DNA of 64,000 nt. It comes from Anaerolineae bacterium (GTDB lineage: Bacteria > Chloroflexota > Anaerolineae > Aggregatilineales > Phototrophicaceae). Within the stretch, counting starts at the first letter, position 1. Every line of letters starts with the position of its first letter. The DNA lies in NCBI GenBank assembly GCA_022822545.1, contig JAJEBE010000058.1:1-64000 (forward strand), given 5' to 3'. This document shows, piece after piece, positions 54,364 to 62,678 of this stretch. Position numbers and translations under genes: made by a program. The notes under the pieces are model-generated. The model made no database searches. It was not told where the DNA came from and saw nothing but the letters and a program-made list of their open reading frames with translations.

Positions 54364-55515
54364 TTAATCGCGATAAATCTGCTGCATGACGGCGAATTCG
54401 TTGAAGAGCATCCACTCCTTGGTGATGAGGCCGCCGCTGATTTCCTGCTGCGTGATGCCCCACATGTTGACGCGCCGGCCGCTGGGCGCGCCATAGATGC
54501 CGTTGCCGCGGTGCGTCCCGACCAGGCTCCAGCGCACCGAGACCAGGTAGCCATCGGCGTCATTGCCCATCCAGTAGATATCGTCAATCTGCAGCATGAG
54601 ATCGGGGAACATCGCCATGATGCTGAGGATGAATGATTGGTACTCGCCGCGGCCGTAGAAGGCGCGTCCGGTGGCGCCGCGGAAATGCAGGGTCTGGTCG
54701 TAGGCGCGCGCCACTTCGCGCAGGCTGCGGCGATTCCAGATATTGTGCCAGGTGCGGCGGATGAACTCTTCGACATCAAAGCCGCTGGGCTCAGTCGGCG
54801 CTTCCAGGTAATCTGGCTTGTCTTGCCCGGGCAGGCGTTCCGCCTCGCCGAAGCGCGGGTCCATGATGCTGCTGTCTTCGAGTTCATTGCCCAGTTTCCG
54901 CGCCATCTCGCGCAGGTCGAAGCCGAGTTGATAGACCAGATTGGCGGTGTCGTAAGTGACCCATTCGGCGAATATCTCGTTCTCCAGCGAGACGCAATTG
55001 GCGATGCACCAAAGCGTGACTTTTCTGCCGGTGGGCGCTCCATAGCGGCTGTAGCCGGTGTTGTGGCCGGTGATGAGCGTGCGGTGTGAGGTGTGGTAGC
55101 CGACCTCGTCATCCCCCGCCCAGATGATTTCATCCGCGAAGAGACGGATATCGGGGAAGGCGTTGATGGTATGGACGGTATCGGCCACGATTTTGTCATT
55201 GCCGTATTGCAAGCCGTAATCATCGTAGACGTGTGAATTATGGCGGTAGATATCGTAGATGTAGCCGATGTCTTTCTCTTCCCAGATGCGATGGGTGATG
55301 CGGACGATGTAGTCGATGATGTCGATGTATGTCGCTTCAAAGCCGCGCATGCTCTGAACGCGCTCCACGCCCGGGTGGCGCAGCAGCGTATCAGCGCCGC
55401 CTTTCGCCGCCAGCGAAATCGAATAATCCGGCGGCATAATGCCGGGACCGTTGGTGATGGCGATCGGTTCGGATGCCTGGCTGTTTGGTGGCGTGGTCGG
55501 TTTGTCCTTGTCCAT
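54364..55515 (-). CDS. Protein with two SnoaL-like (NTF2-fold) domains
   Basis: The 383-residue protein contains two NTF2-like domains, at about 60-190 (EKDIGYIYDIYRHNSHVYDD, then FPDIRLFADEIIWAGDDEVG) and 240-383 (NRRSLREVARAYDQTLHFRG, then FPDLMLQIDDIYWMGNDADG). SnoaL-like proteins are small enzymes or binding proteins acting on sugars, polyketides or steroids. A similar two-domain protein lies at 60328, on the other side of the sugar transporter genes. Function unknown. Confidence 0.75.
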   Translation of the reverse strand: MDKDKPTTPPNSQASEPIAITNGPGIMPPDYSISLAAKGGADTLLRHPGVERVQSMRGFEATYIDIIDYIVRITHRIWEEKDIGYIYDIYRHNSHVYDDYGLQYGNDKIVADTVHTINAFPDIRLFADEIIWAGDDEVGYHTSHRTLITGHNTGYSRYGAPTGRKVTLWCIANCVSLENEIFAEWVTYDTANLVYQLGFDLREMARKLGNELEDSSIMDPRFGEAERLPGQDKPDYLEAPTEPSGFDVEEFIRRTWHNIWNRRSLREVARAYDQTLHFRGATGRAFYGRGEYQSFILSIMAMFPDLMLQIDDIYWMGNDADGYLVSVRWSLVGTHRGNGIYGAPSGRRVNMWGITQQEISGGLITKEWMLFNEFAVMQQIYRD

Positions 55516-55533
55516 ATTGCTAATGCGCTCCGG

Positions 55534-55561
55534 CGGACGGTCTGATAAGTCGCCCCTACAT
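55534..55561. repeat. CGCCCCTAC-type palindromic repeat (degenerate)
   Basis: GGACGGTCTGATAAGTCGCC followed by CCTACA retains the GATAAGTCGCCCCTACA half of the 45232 element. A weaker relative, GACTC-gcc-GAGTC plus GCCTTTACAT, lies at 55642-55664. Both are in the 214-base gap between the SnoaL-like gene and a permease; I see nothing else there. Confidence 0.65.
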
Positions 55562-55729
55562 TCTAATGCTTGCGCTGCTGATGTTGGCGCAGGCGCTCGA
55601 ATACGTCAATGTCGATCTGGGATTTACGGCTATTTTCGGATGACTCGCCGAGTCGCCTTTACATGTTTATCGTATTGCGGGTTGGTGATTTTCTGTGAGC
55701 CAAGTTGTGACGCGCGAGCGGTGATGGAT

Positions 55730-56734
55730 TCAGCCTTTCACCGCGCCGGCGGACAGCCCTTTGACGAGGTGCTTCTGGAAGTAGAGGATGACGACGATGA
55801 TGGGCAAGGTAGCCGAGACCGACGCGGCCGCAGCCAGCGTTATTTCATCGGCCGATTCGTTGCCGGTATAGCGCGAGATGGCCACCGGCAGCGTCCAATT
55901 CGACTGCGTCAACACGCGCACCAGCAGGAATTCATTATACGCCAGCAGCAGCGTAAACAAGGCGGTGGAGATGATGCCGGGCCAGGCAACTGGCACGATC
56001 ACGCGCAGGAAGGATTGCAAGCGGTTCGCGCCGTCGACCATGGCCGACTCCTCCAGGTCTTTTGGCACTTCCATGAAGAAGCTGCGCAGCATCCAAATAG
56101 TGAATGGCTGGTTGACCGCCACGAGGGAAACTACCACCAGCAGCCCGGTGTCCAACAGGTTCAGCAGCGAGCCGATCCAGTAATAGGGCAGCACAAATGC
56201 CAGGCGGGGCAGGGCGCGGAAAGCCAGCGCGGCGATGAGAATCACCACAGCCGCCAAGCCCGCATAGCGCGCCAGCGAATAGCCCGCCAAACAGCCGATT
56301 GATATGGAGATCGTAATCGTGAAGGCGGTGACGATCAGGGTATTGATGAAGTAGTCATAGAACTTCTGCATATAGATCAGCTGCGGGATCGCCCACAACA
56401 ACAATCCAAAACCCGCCAGGCAAAAGCCATACACCAGGCGATCGTTGATAGGCAAACTGCGCGCGGTCAACAGCAGCCCGACCAGCACCACCGCCGCCAG
56501 CAAAATCCCGAGTCCAATTGCTTCGGCATTTTCTGGCACGCGGCGTATCCACACATCCTGGTAATTCTGCAGCGTCGGCTCGAAGAGCAGCAGGGGCGTT
56601 CGGGAAAAGGCGTCTTTGACGGTCTTGAAAGATTGCATGCCCGTCCAGATGAATGGCACCAGGCTGTAGACAGTGAAGCTTAGCAGCACAAAGTGCACGA
56701 AGCGGCGTCCGGCGCGGCTCGTTATCCTGTCCAT
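55730..56734 (-). CDS. Sugar ABC transporter permease (MalG-like) with inserted membrane segment
   Basis: The 334-residue permease has the standard core and the EAA loop DLEESAMVDGANRLQSFLRV, ending in KHLVKGLSAGAVKG. Unlike the relative at 10271, it has an extra stretch between the first span and the core, with two hydrophobic segments (AEAIGLGILLAAVVLVGLLL and LVYGFCLAGFGLLLWAIPQL, roughly residues 70-125). ATG 56734 is two bases away from the previous gene's stop; starts further up lie inside that gene. Confidence 0.88.
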   Translation of the reverse strand: MDRITSRAGRRFVHFVLLSFTVYSLVPFIWTGMQSFKTVKDAFSRTPLLLFEPTLQNYQDVWIRRVPENAEAIGLGILLAAVVLVGLLLTARSLPINDRLVYGFCLAGFGLLLWAIPQLIYMQKFYDYFINTLIVTAFTITISISIGCLAGYSLARYAGLAAVVILIAALAFRALPRLAFVLPYYWIGSLLNLLDTGLLVVVSLVAVNQPFTIWMLRSFFMEVPKDLEESAMVDGANRLQSFLRVIVPVAWPGIISTALFTLLLAYNEFLLVRVLTQSNWTLPVAISRYTGNESADEITLAAAASVSATLPIIVVILYFQKHLVKGLSAGAVKG

Positions 56735-56735
56735 A

Positions 56736-57599
56736 TCAACGCTCCGCAATCTGTTCTTTGTACATGAGGCGCAAGAAGGGCACCAGCACGACCATAATGC
56801 CGATGACGGTCAGGATCGCCATAGCGTTGGCTTTGCCCAGCCGCTGCACCTGCACCGCTGTCGCAAAAGTATAGGTCATGACGGTATCGGCTTTGAACTG
56901 CGGGTTCAGCCCCGACAAGACATAGACGCTGTCGAAGACTCGGTAGGAGTCCATGATTGAGAATAGCAAAATGAAAACCGTCAGCGAGCTGACATAAGGG
57001 ATGACGATGTGGCGGATCTTCTGCAAGCGTCCCGCGCCATCGATCGAGGCGGCTTCGATCATCTCTTGCGGCAGAGTCTGCAAGCCCGCGAAGTAGACGA
57101 CAATCGTAAAAGGCGTCACATACCAGATGCCAAAAAAGACGATCAAAGTCTTCACCGAAGTCTCGTTCATGCGGAAGCGCGTGCTCGTGAACTGCTGATA
57201 CAGCCAGGTGAGCAGCCCCGACGGTTCCCACAGCTGCTTGAACATGATGGTGGCGATGATGGGCACGGTGATGAAAGGCAGCAGGAAAATGGACATATAG
57301 ACGCCGCGCACAAACCCAGAAACTTGATCCAAGAAAAGCGCGATGATGAAGCCAATGACGACCCAACTGGGCACGACGATGGCGGTGTAGAGCGCGGTGA
57401 AATTAAAGGAGCGCCAGAACCGCGGATCGGAAAGGACGTCGCTGTAATTGCGCAAGCCGACGAATTCGGGCGCGGCGATGTTGCGGAAGGTCATGTAGTG
57501 GAAGCCGAGCCAGATGGCAATGGCGAGAGGCACAACCATCAGCAGCAGCATGATGGCGACGCTGGGCGAGGCGAATGCAAAAAAGGTGTCGCGTTTCAT
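56736..57599 (-). CDS. Sugar ABC transporter permease (MalF-like)
   Basis: The 287-residue permease has six spans and the EAA loop EMIEAASIDGAGRLQKIRHI with IMDSYRVFDSVYVLSGLNPQ near the C-terminus. It is separated from its binding-protein gene by a stem-loop at 57637-57667 and followed two bases later by the second permease. Confidence 0.9.
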   Translation of the reverse strand: MKRDTFFAFASPSVAIMLLLMVVPLAIAIWLGFHYMTFRNIAAPEFVGLRNYSDVLSDPRFWRSFNFTALYTAIVVPSWVVIGFIIALFLDQVSGFVRGVYMSIFLLPFITVPIIATIMFKQLWEPSGLLTWLYQQFTSTRFRMNETSVKTLIVFFGIWYVTPFTIVVYFAGLQTLPQEMIEAASIDGAGRLQKIRHIVIPYVSSLTVFILLFSIMDSYRVFDSVYVLSGLNPQFKADTVMTYTFATAVQVQRLGKANAMAILTVIGIMVVLVPFLRLMYKEQIAER

Positions 57600-57636
57600 G
57601 GACTGTGCCTTTCCGCTAGCCTGCTTTTTGGGATAA

Positions 57637-57667
57637 GCCCCTCCCCGGCAGGCTGCTGGAGAGGGGC
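57637..57667 (-). terminator. Stem-loop between binding-protein and permease genes
   Basis: GCCCCTC (57637-57643) pairs with GAGGGGC (57661-57667), with further CC/GG pairing inside. It has no T-tract, so it more likely stabilises the upstream message or causes partial termination than ends the operon. The sequence resembles common CCCCTC/GAGGGG dispersed repeats. Confidence 0.55.
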
Positions 57668-57682
57668 TACGGGCAAGTGGTA

Positions 57683-58975
57683 CTAGCCCCCGATGAAGCC
57701 TTGTGCTGTGGCTTCGGCGACATAGTCGGCAGCGGCGGCATCCAGCGCTTCAGCCCCGGTCATATCGTCGATATAGACCAAAGGCAGGTATTCGACCAGC
57801 TTGGCGATGGCGATATTGTTGGCGAATGTCTTCTGGTAGTTGCCGATGCCTTCGGCGATTGTCTGGCTGGCGGCGGGCAAGTAAGCGCCCCCGAATTCGG
57901 CAGCGGACAAGCGCGTCGTCATGCCCACAGCGGCGGCGGCTTGCTGGCTGGCGACATCAACGGCTTCCATGATGACCTGGAAGATCAAATCCGGGTCGTT
58001 GGTGGTGGTGGCGGGGATGAAGTAGAAGTCGTTCCAACCGGAGGCAGCGCGCGGACCATCGGCTGTTACGCGCGGGGCTGGCGCAAAGGCGATCGCCTCG
58101 CCCAGGTCGGACAGATCGGGGTCGCGCATGCCAGCGGCGCGGCTCGCCCAGATCTTGGTGATCGGCAGCGTGCCGCCACCCAGCGATTGCTGGATTTCGT
58201 TCAAGCTATAGCCGATGCCGTCTGCGCCAACGCAACGATCGACTGTCTCAATCATGACATCGACAGCTTCGACCCCTATATCGTTGTTGAAGGTGGGCAT
58301 CAGGTCGTCACCTAGATAATCGCCGCCCAGGGCGCGCAAGAGCATGAAGAACTCCAGCTCCCAGGCGCGGGCGCGCGATACATCCAAGGCGAAAGGCAGC
58401 TCCCAGTCCATATTGTCGAAACCGATGGTGTCGCAAAGCGCCCACAGCTCTTCGTAGGTATCGGGCACAGCCCAGTCGTTGGCTTCAAAGACATCGGCGC
58501 GGTAGACCAGGTGCAGCGTATTGCCAACGGCGGGCACCCCGAGGATATTGCCGTCCAGTGTGGCGTCGTCCCAGGCGCTCTGGGGAATATCGTCCAGGTT
58601 ATATTGGTCGCGGTACTTGTCGACCAAGTCATTCAAGGGCATGACCCAGCCCGGCGCGCCCCATTCGGAGACTTGGCCATTGGCGCCATGCAGGATGTCG
58701 TAGGGCGAATCGCCGCCAGTGGACAGCGCCAGACGCACTTGCTCCTGCAAGCTGGTGGAGTCAATCAAGTTGACGTTGATGGTGAGATTGTCTACTTCAC
58801 TGCAGGCTTCCATTTCAGCGGCATAGAACTCGGTGATGGCGAAGGGCCAGCTGATAAGCTGTAGCTCCACGGGTTCGGCGGGCGCCTCGATATTGCAGGC
58901 GTCGCCGCTTTGGGCGAATGCCGGGATGCCAACGAGCAAACCCAGCAAGGACAGAATGATCAGGTACTTGCGCAT
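57683..58975 (-). CDS. Extracellular solute-binding protein, family 1 (sugar ABC transporter)
   Basis: A signal peptide (LIILSLLGLLVGIPAFA) begins the 430-residue protein, followed by family 1 binding-protein features: LINVNLIDSTSLQEQVRLAL-like text (INVNLIDSTSLQEQVRLALS), DILHGANGQVSEWGAPGWVM, GNILGVPAVGNTLHLVYRAD and GWNDFYFIPATTTNDPDL. ATG 58975 has GAGGAG upstream; the frame extends to 59059 without homology. It is the first transporter gene, read just after lacI, whose terminator lies between them. No ATPase gene is nearby. Confidence 0.9.
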   Translation of the reverse strand: MRKYLIILSLLGLLVGIPAFAQSGDACNIEAPAEPVELQLISWPFAITEFYAAEMEACSEVDNLTINVNLIDSTSLQEQVRLALSTGGDSPYDILHGANGQVSEWGAPGWVMPLNDLVDKYRDQYNLDDIPQSAWDDATLDGNILGVPAVGNTLHLVYRADVFEANDWAVPDTYEELWALCDTIGFDNMDWELPFALDVSRARAWELEFFMLLRALGGDYLGDDLMPTFNNDIGVEAVDVMIETVDRCVGADGIGYSLNEIQQSLGGGTLPITKIWASRAAGMRDPDLSDLGEAIAFAPAPRVTADGPRAASGWNDFYFIPATTTNDPDLIFQVIMEAVDVASQQAAAAVGMTTRLSAAEFGGAYLPAASQTIAEGIGNYQKTFANNIAIAKLVEYLPLVYIDDMTGAEALDAAAADYVAEATAQGFIGG

Positions 58976-59015
58976 AATATGCTCCTCTACCTTAGAAATT
59001 GACACTGCTTGCGAA

Positions 59016-59041
59016 ACAAAAAGGCGCGCTTGGAACAAGCG
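59016..59041 (-). terminator. Rho-independent terminator of the LacI-family gene
   Basis: On the minus strand CGCTTG-TTC-CAAGCG (59041-59027) is a six-pair stem followed by CGCC and TTTTTGTTT, in the gap after the lacI stop at 59091. The stem could also act as a symmetrical operator for the transporter promoter. Confidence 0.75.
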
Positions 59042-59090
59042 ACTGCCACCTTTTCCCAATTTGCGTTGCGGCGACGAGTGTTGATCATGT

Positions 59091-60116
59091 TCATGTCCTG
59101 ATGTGTAGACCGGTCGAGCGGCGGATGATCAACTCCACCGGCAGGGTATGCTGCTGGGGTTCGACGGTTTCGTCGGCGATAAGCCGCAGCAAGCTTTCGA
59201 CCGCCAGCCGGCCCATCTGTGGCAGGGGCTGCCGCACGGTTGTCAGCGCCGGCTCGGTGACGCCGGAGGAGAGCACGCCGTCGAAGCCGGTGATGGACAG
59301 GTCGTCGGGGACACGGATGCCTCGCGCTTTGGCCAGCGAGAGCACTTTGATGGCAACCGGGTCGGTGAAGAAGAGAATAGCGGTGGGCGGCTGCGGCAGG
59401 TCCATCAGGGTGTTGAAGGTCCGCGCTTCGTAGTCGTCCGCGCTGGAATCGGCCGCGATGACCAAGGCGGGATCGTAGTTGATACCGCCTTGGCGCAGGG
59501 CGGTCGCGTAACCGGCGTGTCGGTCGTGATCGGTCTCGAAGACCTCGGGCAAACGCTCGAAGCCGATCCGCCGATGCCCGAGGCTGATGAGATGGGCGGT
59601 CAAGAGGCGGGCGCCTTCCTTGTGGTCGGCGGCGACGTAGGAGACATCATCATGCGGGACGCGGCGGGGCAGCACGATATGGGGCATACGCTCATCGCTC
59701 ATGAGGCGGTACAAGGCGGCGGTCTCGCTGAGGCGCGGGGGCCAGGCGACGATGATGCCGTCGACTTCGCGCGAGCGGCAGAGGTTTGTAATGCGCGTTT
59801 CGTTGCCAGCCATTGAGGTGTAGAGGATGAGATTGTAGGCGGCCTCTTCGGCGCTGGTCGCCAGGCCCGGGATGAGCTCGGCGAGGAAGTCGGAGACCTG
59901 GTGTATCGGGTAGTTGACAACCAGGCCGATTTTGTCGCTGCGTTGACGGCGCAGGTTGCGGGCGGCGGCGGAGGGCTGATAGCCGAGTTCATGGGCCGCT
60001 TTCAGGACGCGCTCTCTGGTGCGCGAGGAGACATCGCCGCGGTCGTTCAGGGCTTTGGATATGGTCGAGCGGGAGAGGCCCAGGGTTTTCGACAAATCTT
60101 CGATCGTAACAGGCAT
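59091..60116 (-). CDS. LacI-family transcriptional regulator
   Basis: Residues 1-55 are the LacI DNA-binding domain (VTIEDLSKTLGLSRSTISKA, then LNDRGDVSSRTRERVLKAAH and ELGYQPSAAARNLRR). A periplasmic-binding-protein-like sensor domain follows (KIGLVVNYPIHQVSDFLAEL, then ILFFTDPVAIKVLSLAKARG). It most likely controls the sugar transporter and its own gene through the perfect 16-bp palindrome upstream. The effector is unknown. Confidence 0.94.
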   Translation of the reverse strand: MPVTIEDLSKTLGLSRSTISKALNDRGDVSSRTRERVLKAAHELGYQPSAAARNLRRQRSDKIGLVVNYPIHQVSDFLAELIPGLATSAEEAAYNLILYTSMAGNETRITNLCRSREVDGIIVAWPPRLSETAALYRLMSDERMPHIVLPRRVPHDDVSYVAADHKEGARLLTAHLISLGHRRIGFERLPEVFETDHDRHAGYATALRQGGINYDPALVIAADSSADDYEARTFNTLMDLPQPPTAILFFTDPVAIKVLSLAKARGIRVPDDLSITGFDGVLSSGVTEPALTTVRQPLPQMGRLAVESLLRLIADETVEPQQHTLPVELIIRRSTGLHIRT

Positions 60117-60153
60117 TCAGATTCGAGTGTCTCAATTGTAAAATCGGCAAGCG

Positions 60154-60169
60154 CCGAAATCGATTTCGG
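60154..60169. promoter_or_regulatory. Perfect 16-bp LacI-type operator
   Basis: CCGAAATCGATTTCGG is perfectly symmetrical with the central CG typical of LacI-family operators. It lies 38 bases before the lacI start and overlaps the -35 position of a promoter whose -10 is TACAAT (60140-60135, minus strand). The divergent double-NTF2 gene at 60328 would also be in reach. Confidence 0.8.
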
Positions 60170-60327
60170 TGAGAATAACACGAAAGTCAGCGCGGGGCAA
60201 GGGAGTGGCGGAGATTGCGGAGCGATCGCAGTGGATTTTTTACCGCCGAGTACACCGAAATTGTGGAGAGCGGCGCATGAAATCAAGAAACAGTTTGCAA
60301 GGCTAGCGGGTGGAAGGGGCAGAAGCG

Positions 60328-61365
60328 ATGAAAGCAAGCGTTCACAACGCCAACAAGAAGCGAATCGACGTATTGCGCGCGGCGCTTTACGACATTGAGC
60401 CGGCGCGGCTGCGGCAGCAATTGAACGAGGTATTCGCGCCCGATTGCGAGATTCATCTGGCGACGCCCTTTGAAGATCTGGCGGGGCCGGCGGAATTGAT
60501 CGAGCGGGTCTACCAACCGCTGATAGGCGCGATCCCGGATTTGGAGCGGCGCGATTTTATCGTGATGGCGGGTCATTCGCCCGGTCAATGGAGCGGTGAT
60601 TGGGTCGGTTGCGGCGGCCATTACATGGGAGTCTTCGAGCGCCCCTGGCTGGATATCCCGCCGACCAAGCACCTGGTCTCCATGCGCTATCACGAGTTCT
60701 TCCGCTTCGTTGACGGCGCCGTGGTCGAGATGCAGGCGCTTTGGGATATCCCGGCTTTGATGATGCAGGCGGATGCTTGGCCGCTGTCGCCGAGCCTGGC
60801 GCCGTGCTGGCCGGTGATACCCGGTCCGGCTTCCAATGACGGAATCATCAGCGCCCCTTACGATCAGAGAAGAGCGGCGGCCAGCGTACAACTGGTCATG
60901 GATATGTTGAAGGCGCTGCGCAATTCGCCGCGGGGTGTGGAAGCCATGGAGTTGGATCGCTATTGGCACCCCAAGCTGATGTGGTACGGGCCCGATGGCA
61001 TCGGCTCAATGCGGCGAGTGATGGGCTTCCGCAATTGGCATCAAACACCCTTTCTCAAGGCGATGCCCGATCGCTTCGCCTTTTTGGAAAAAGGCGTCAT
61101 GTTCGGCGATATGGATTATGTCGGCTTCACCGCTTGGCCGGGCGGGCAATCGACCTTGGTCGGGGATGGCTGGCTGGGGATAGCGCCATCGGGGCAGGCG
61201 CTGACTCGGCGCAGTCTGGATTTCTGGCGCTGTGAAAATGGCATGATCCGCGAGAATTGGGTGCTGGTTGACCTGTTGCATATTTACGATCAACTGGGCG
61301 TCGATGTCTTTGAACGAATGCGTGAGTTGACGGTGGCGCGGCAGGCGCGTCCGCTGAGGGTGTGA
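60328..61365 (+). CDS. Protein with two SnoaL-like (NTF2-fold) domains
   Basis: The 345-residue protein has two NTF2-like domains, about 10-150 (IDVLRAALYDIEPARLRQQL, then LIGAIPDLERRDFIVMAGHS) and 190-335 (LDRYWHPKLMWYGPDGIGSM, then ALTRRSLDFWRCENGMIREN). It is similar in layout to the protein at 54364 and divergent from lacI, with the LacI-type operator in between. ATG 60328 is used; a GTG at 60310 is also possible. The role is not known; a sugar or uronate-handling step is plausible from context. Confidence 0.75.
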   Translation: MKASVHNANKKRIDVLRAALYDIEPARLRQQLNEVFAPDCEIHLATPFEDLAGPAELIERVYQPLIGAIPDLERRDFIVMAGHSPGQWSGDWVGCGGHYMGVFERPWLDIPPTKHLVSMRYHEFFRFVDGAVVEMQALWDIPALMMQADAWPLSPSLAPCWPVIPGPASNDGIISAPYDQRRAAASVQLVMDMLKALRNSPRGVEAMELDRYWHPKLMWYGPDGIGSMRRVMGFRNWHQTPFLKAMPDRFAFLEKGVMFGDMDYVGFTAWPGGQSTLVGDGWLGIAPSGQALTRRSLDFWRCENGMIRENWVLVDLLHIYDQLGVDVFERMRELTVARQARPLRV

Positions 61366-61375
61366 GGGATGTTTA

Positions 61376-61420
61376 ACCACAGAGGGCACAGAGGCGGGCG
61401 ACTTGATAAGTCGCCCCTAC
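61376..61420. repeat. Composite of the two dispersed repeat families
   Basis: ACCACAGAGGGCACAGAGG (61376-61394) runs directly into the hairpin GGGCGACTT-GAT-AAGTCGCCCCTAC (61396-61420). The hairpin part is identical to 45232-45258. Confidence 0.85.
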
Positions 61421-61448
61421 GGATTGCTGGATGGTGGAAGCTGAGCGT

Positions 61449-62678
61449 CTAGGGCCGCGGGTAGCTGATGGCGAGCATGCCCTCAATATCGAGCGGGTCG
61501 ACGCCGTAGCGCTGTTTCTCCTGGGCGCGGATCGCCGCTTCGGATTCCAAATCGCCTTCCAGCGGCAGGGATAGACGCCGGCCGTCTTGCATTGCCGATT
61601 CGCGCGCCGCTACTTCCATCATCATCGCCATCAGCGCGTCCTCATCGCTGTATTCCGATTCGCGCTCCCCGCGGATGGTCTCAGCGAAGTCGACGATATG
61701 GCTGATGACGGCGGCGCTGTAATAGTTGCGCCGGTGATATGCGCTGGCGCCCAGGCGGTAGGGATTGACATATTCGAGGCGCCCGGTCGGCAAGTCGACA
61801 TGGGAGGAGAGCCAATCGCGCCCGTCGCCCAGATGCACGATGGGATAGTTCAGGTCGTGGCGGCCGCCTTTTGCCAGGGCCTCGTCGGTGCAGTAGCGGA
61901 CCTCGCCCTCGCCATGCCAGCCGGCTGCCGCTTGCTGCACGATGGCGCCGCGCGCGCCGGCCAGCTCGGTATAGCCGGGTCGTGGATAGCGCCCGAGCAT
62001 GCTCTTGATGTTGCCGGCGTGATCGATGACGAGGGCATCATCGGGGAACCAGAAGAAGTGCGCCCGGTATCGTTCCGATTCGTGATAGCGGTGCGCCAGT
62101 TGATAATGCCCGACGGTGGGCATGGTATGCGCAATCGCCTGAACCGCCAGTGGATGCGCGCCGAAGAAGCGAATCCAGCGCGAGTTGTTGTGGTAGCCGG
62201 TGTGGTCGTGCCAGCAGGTCAGGCGTTTGACGGGGCCGACGAAGCCGTCTTCAGCGATGAGTTTCATCATGCGGTCGAAGGGGAAGCGGAAGAAATTCTC
62301 GGCGATGCGCAGGATGGCCCGGCTGTCTCGCGCTGTACCCACCATCTCTCGCGCTTGAATCAGGAGGCTGCACATGCTCGTCTCCACGTTGACATGGATG
62401 CCATGCGAGAGCAGCGTGCAGCAGATGGAATGGTGCGAGGGAATGGGGCTGACGACGAAGGCCGCTTCCATCGGACGAGCCGCGATGAGCGCCTTGAGAT
62501 CGTAGAAGGCGGGCACGCCAATCGACTCGGCGAATTCATCGGCCGATGCCTTGACCGGGTCGCAAACGGCGACGATCTTGGCCCAGGGTTTGAGGCTGTC
62601 AAAGAGCGGTCGGTAGGTGGTTTTGGAGCGGTTGCCCGTGCCGATCAGAGCGACGGAGAGCGGTTCAGCTAGTCCCAT
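61449..62678 (-). CDS. Gfo/Idh/MocA family oxidoreductase
   Basis: The 409-residue protein has the N-terminal VALIGTGNRSKTTYRPLFDS nucleotide-binding loop and CDPVKASADEF acidic turn, but the usual EKP motif reads as ETSMCSLLIQA, so the signature is modified. ATG 62678 overlaps the upstream oligogalacturonate-lyase-like gene by 14 bases; the frame extends to 62720 inside that gene. It probably acts on uronate-derived sugars in the same pathway as its neighbours. Confidence 0.85.
   Translation of the reverse strand: MGLAEPLSVALIGTGNRSKTTYRPLFDSLKPWAKIVAVCDPVKASADEFAESIGVPAFYDLKALIAARPMEAAFVVSPIPSHHSICCTLLSHGIHVNVETSMCSLLIQAREMVGTARDSRAILRIAENFFRFPFDRMMKLIAEDGFVGPVKRLTCWHDHTGYHNNSRWIRFFGAHPLAVQAIAHTMPTVGHYQLAHRYHESERYRAHFFWFPDDALVIDHAGNIKSMLGRYPRPGYTELAGARGAIVQQAAAGWHGEGEVRYCTDEALAKGGRHDLNYPIVHLGDGRDWLSSHVDLPTGRLEYVNPYRLGASAYHRRNYYSAAVISHIVDFAETIRGERESEYSDEDALMAMMMEVAARESAMQDGRRLSLPLEGDLESEAAIRAQEKQRYGVDPLDIEGMLAISYPRP

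Noticed and set aside
57637..57667. Full transcription terminator after the sugar-binding protein
   Set aside because: There is no T-tract and the permeases downstream have no promoter I can see, so it more likely tunes expression within one operon.
61587..62672. 361-codon plus-strand open frame
   Set aside because: It is antisense to the Gfo/Idh/MocA gene and has no recognisable domain.
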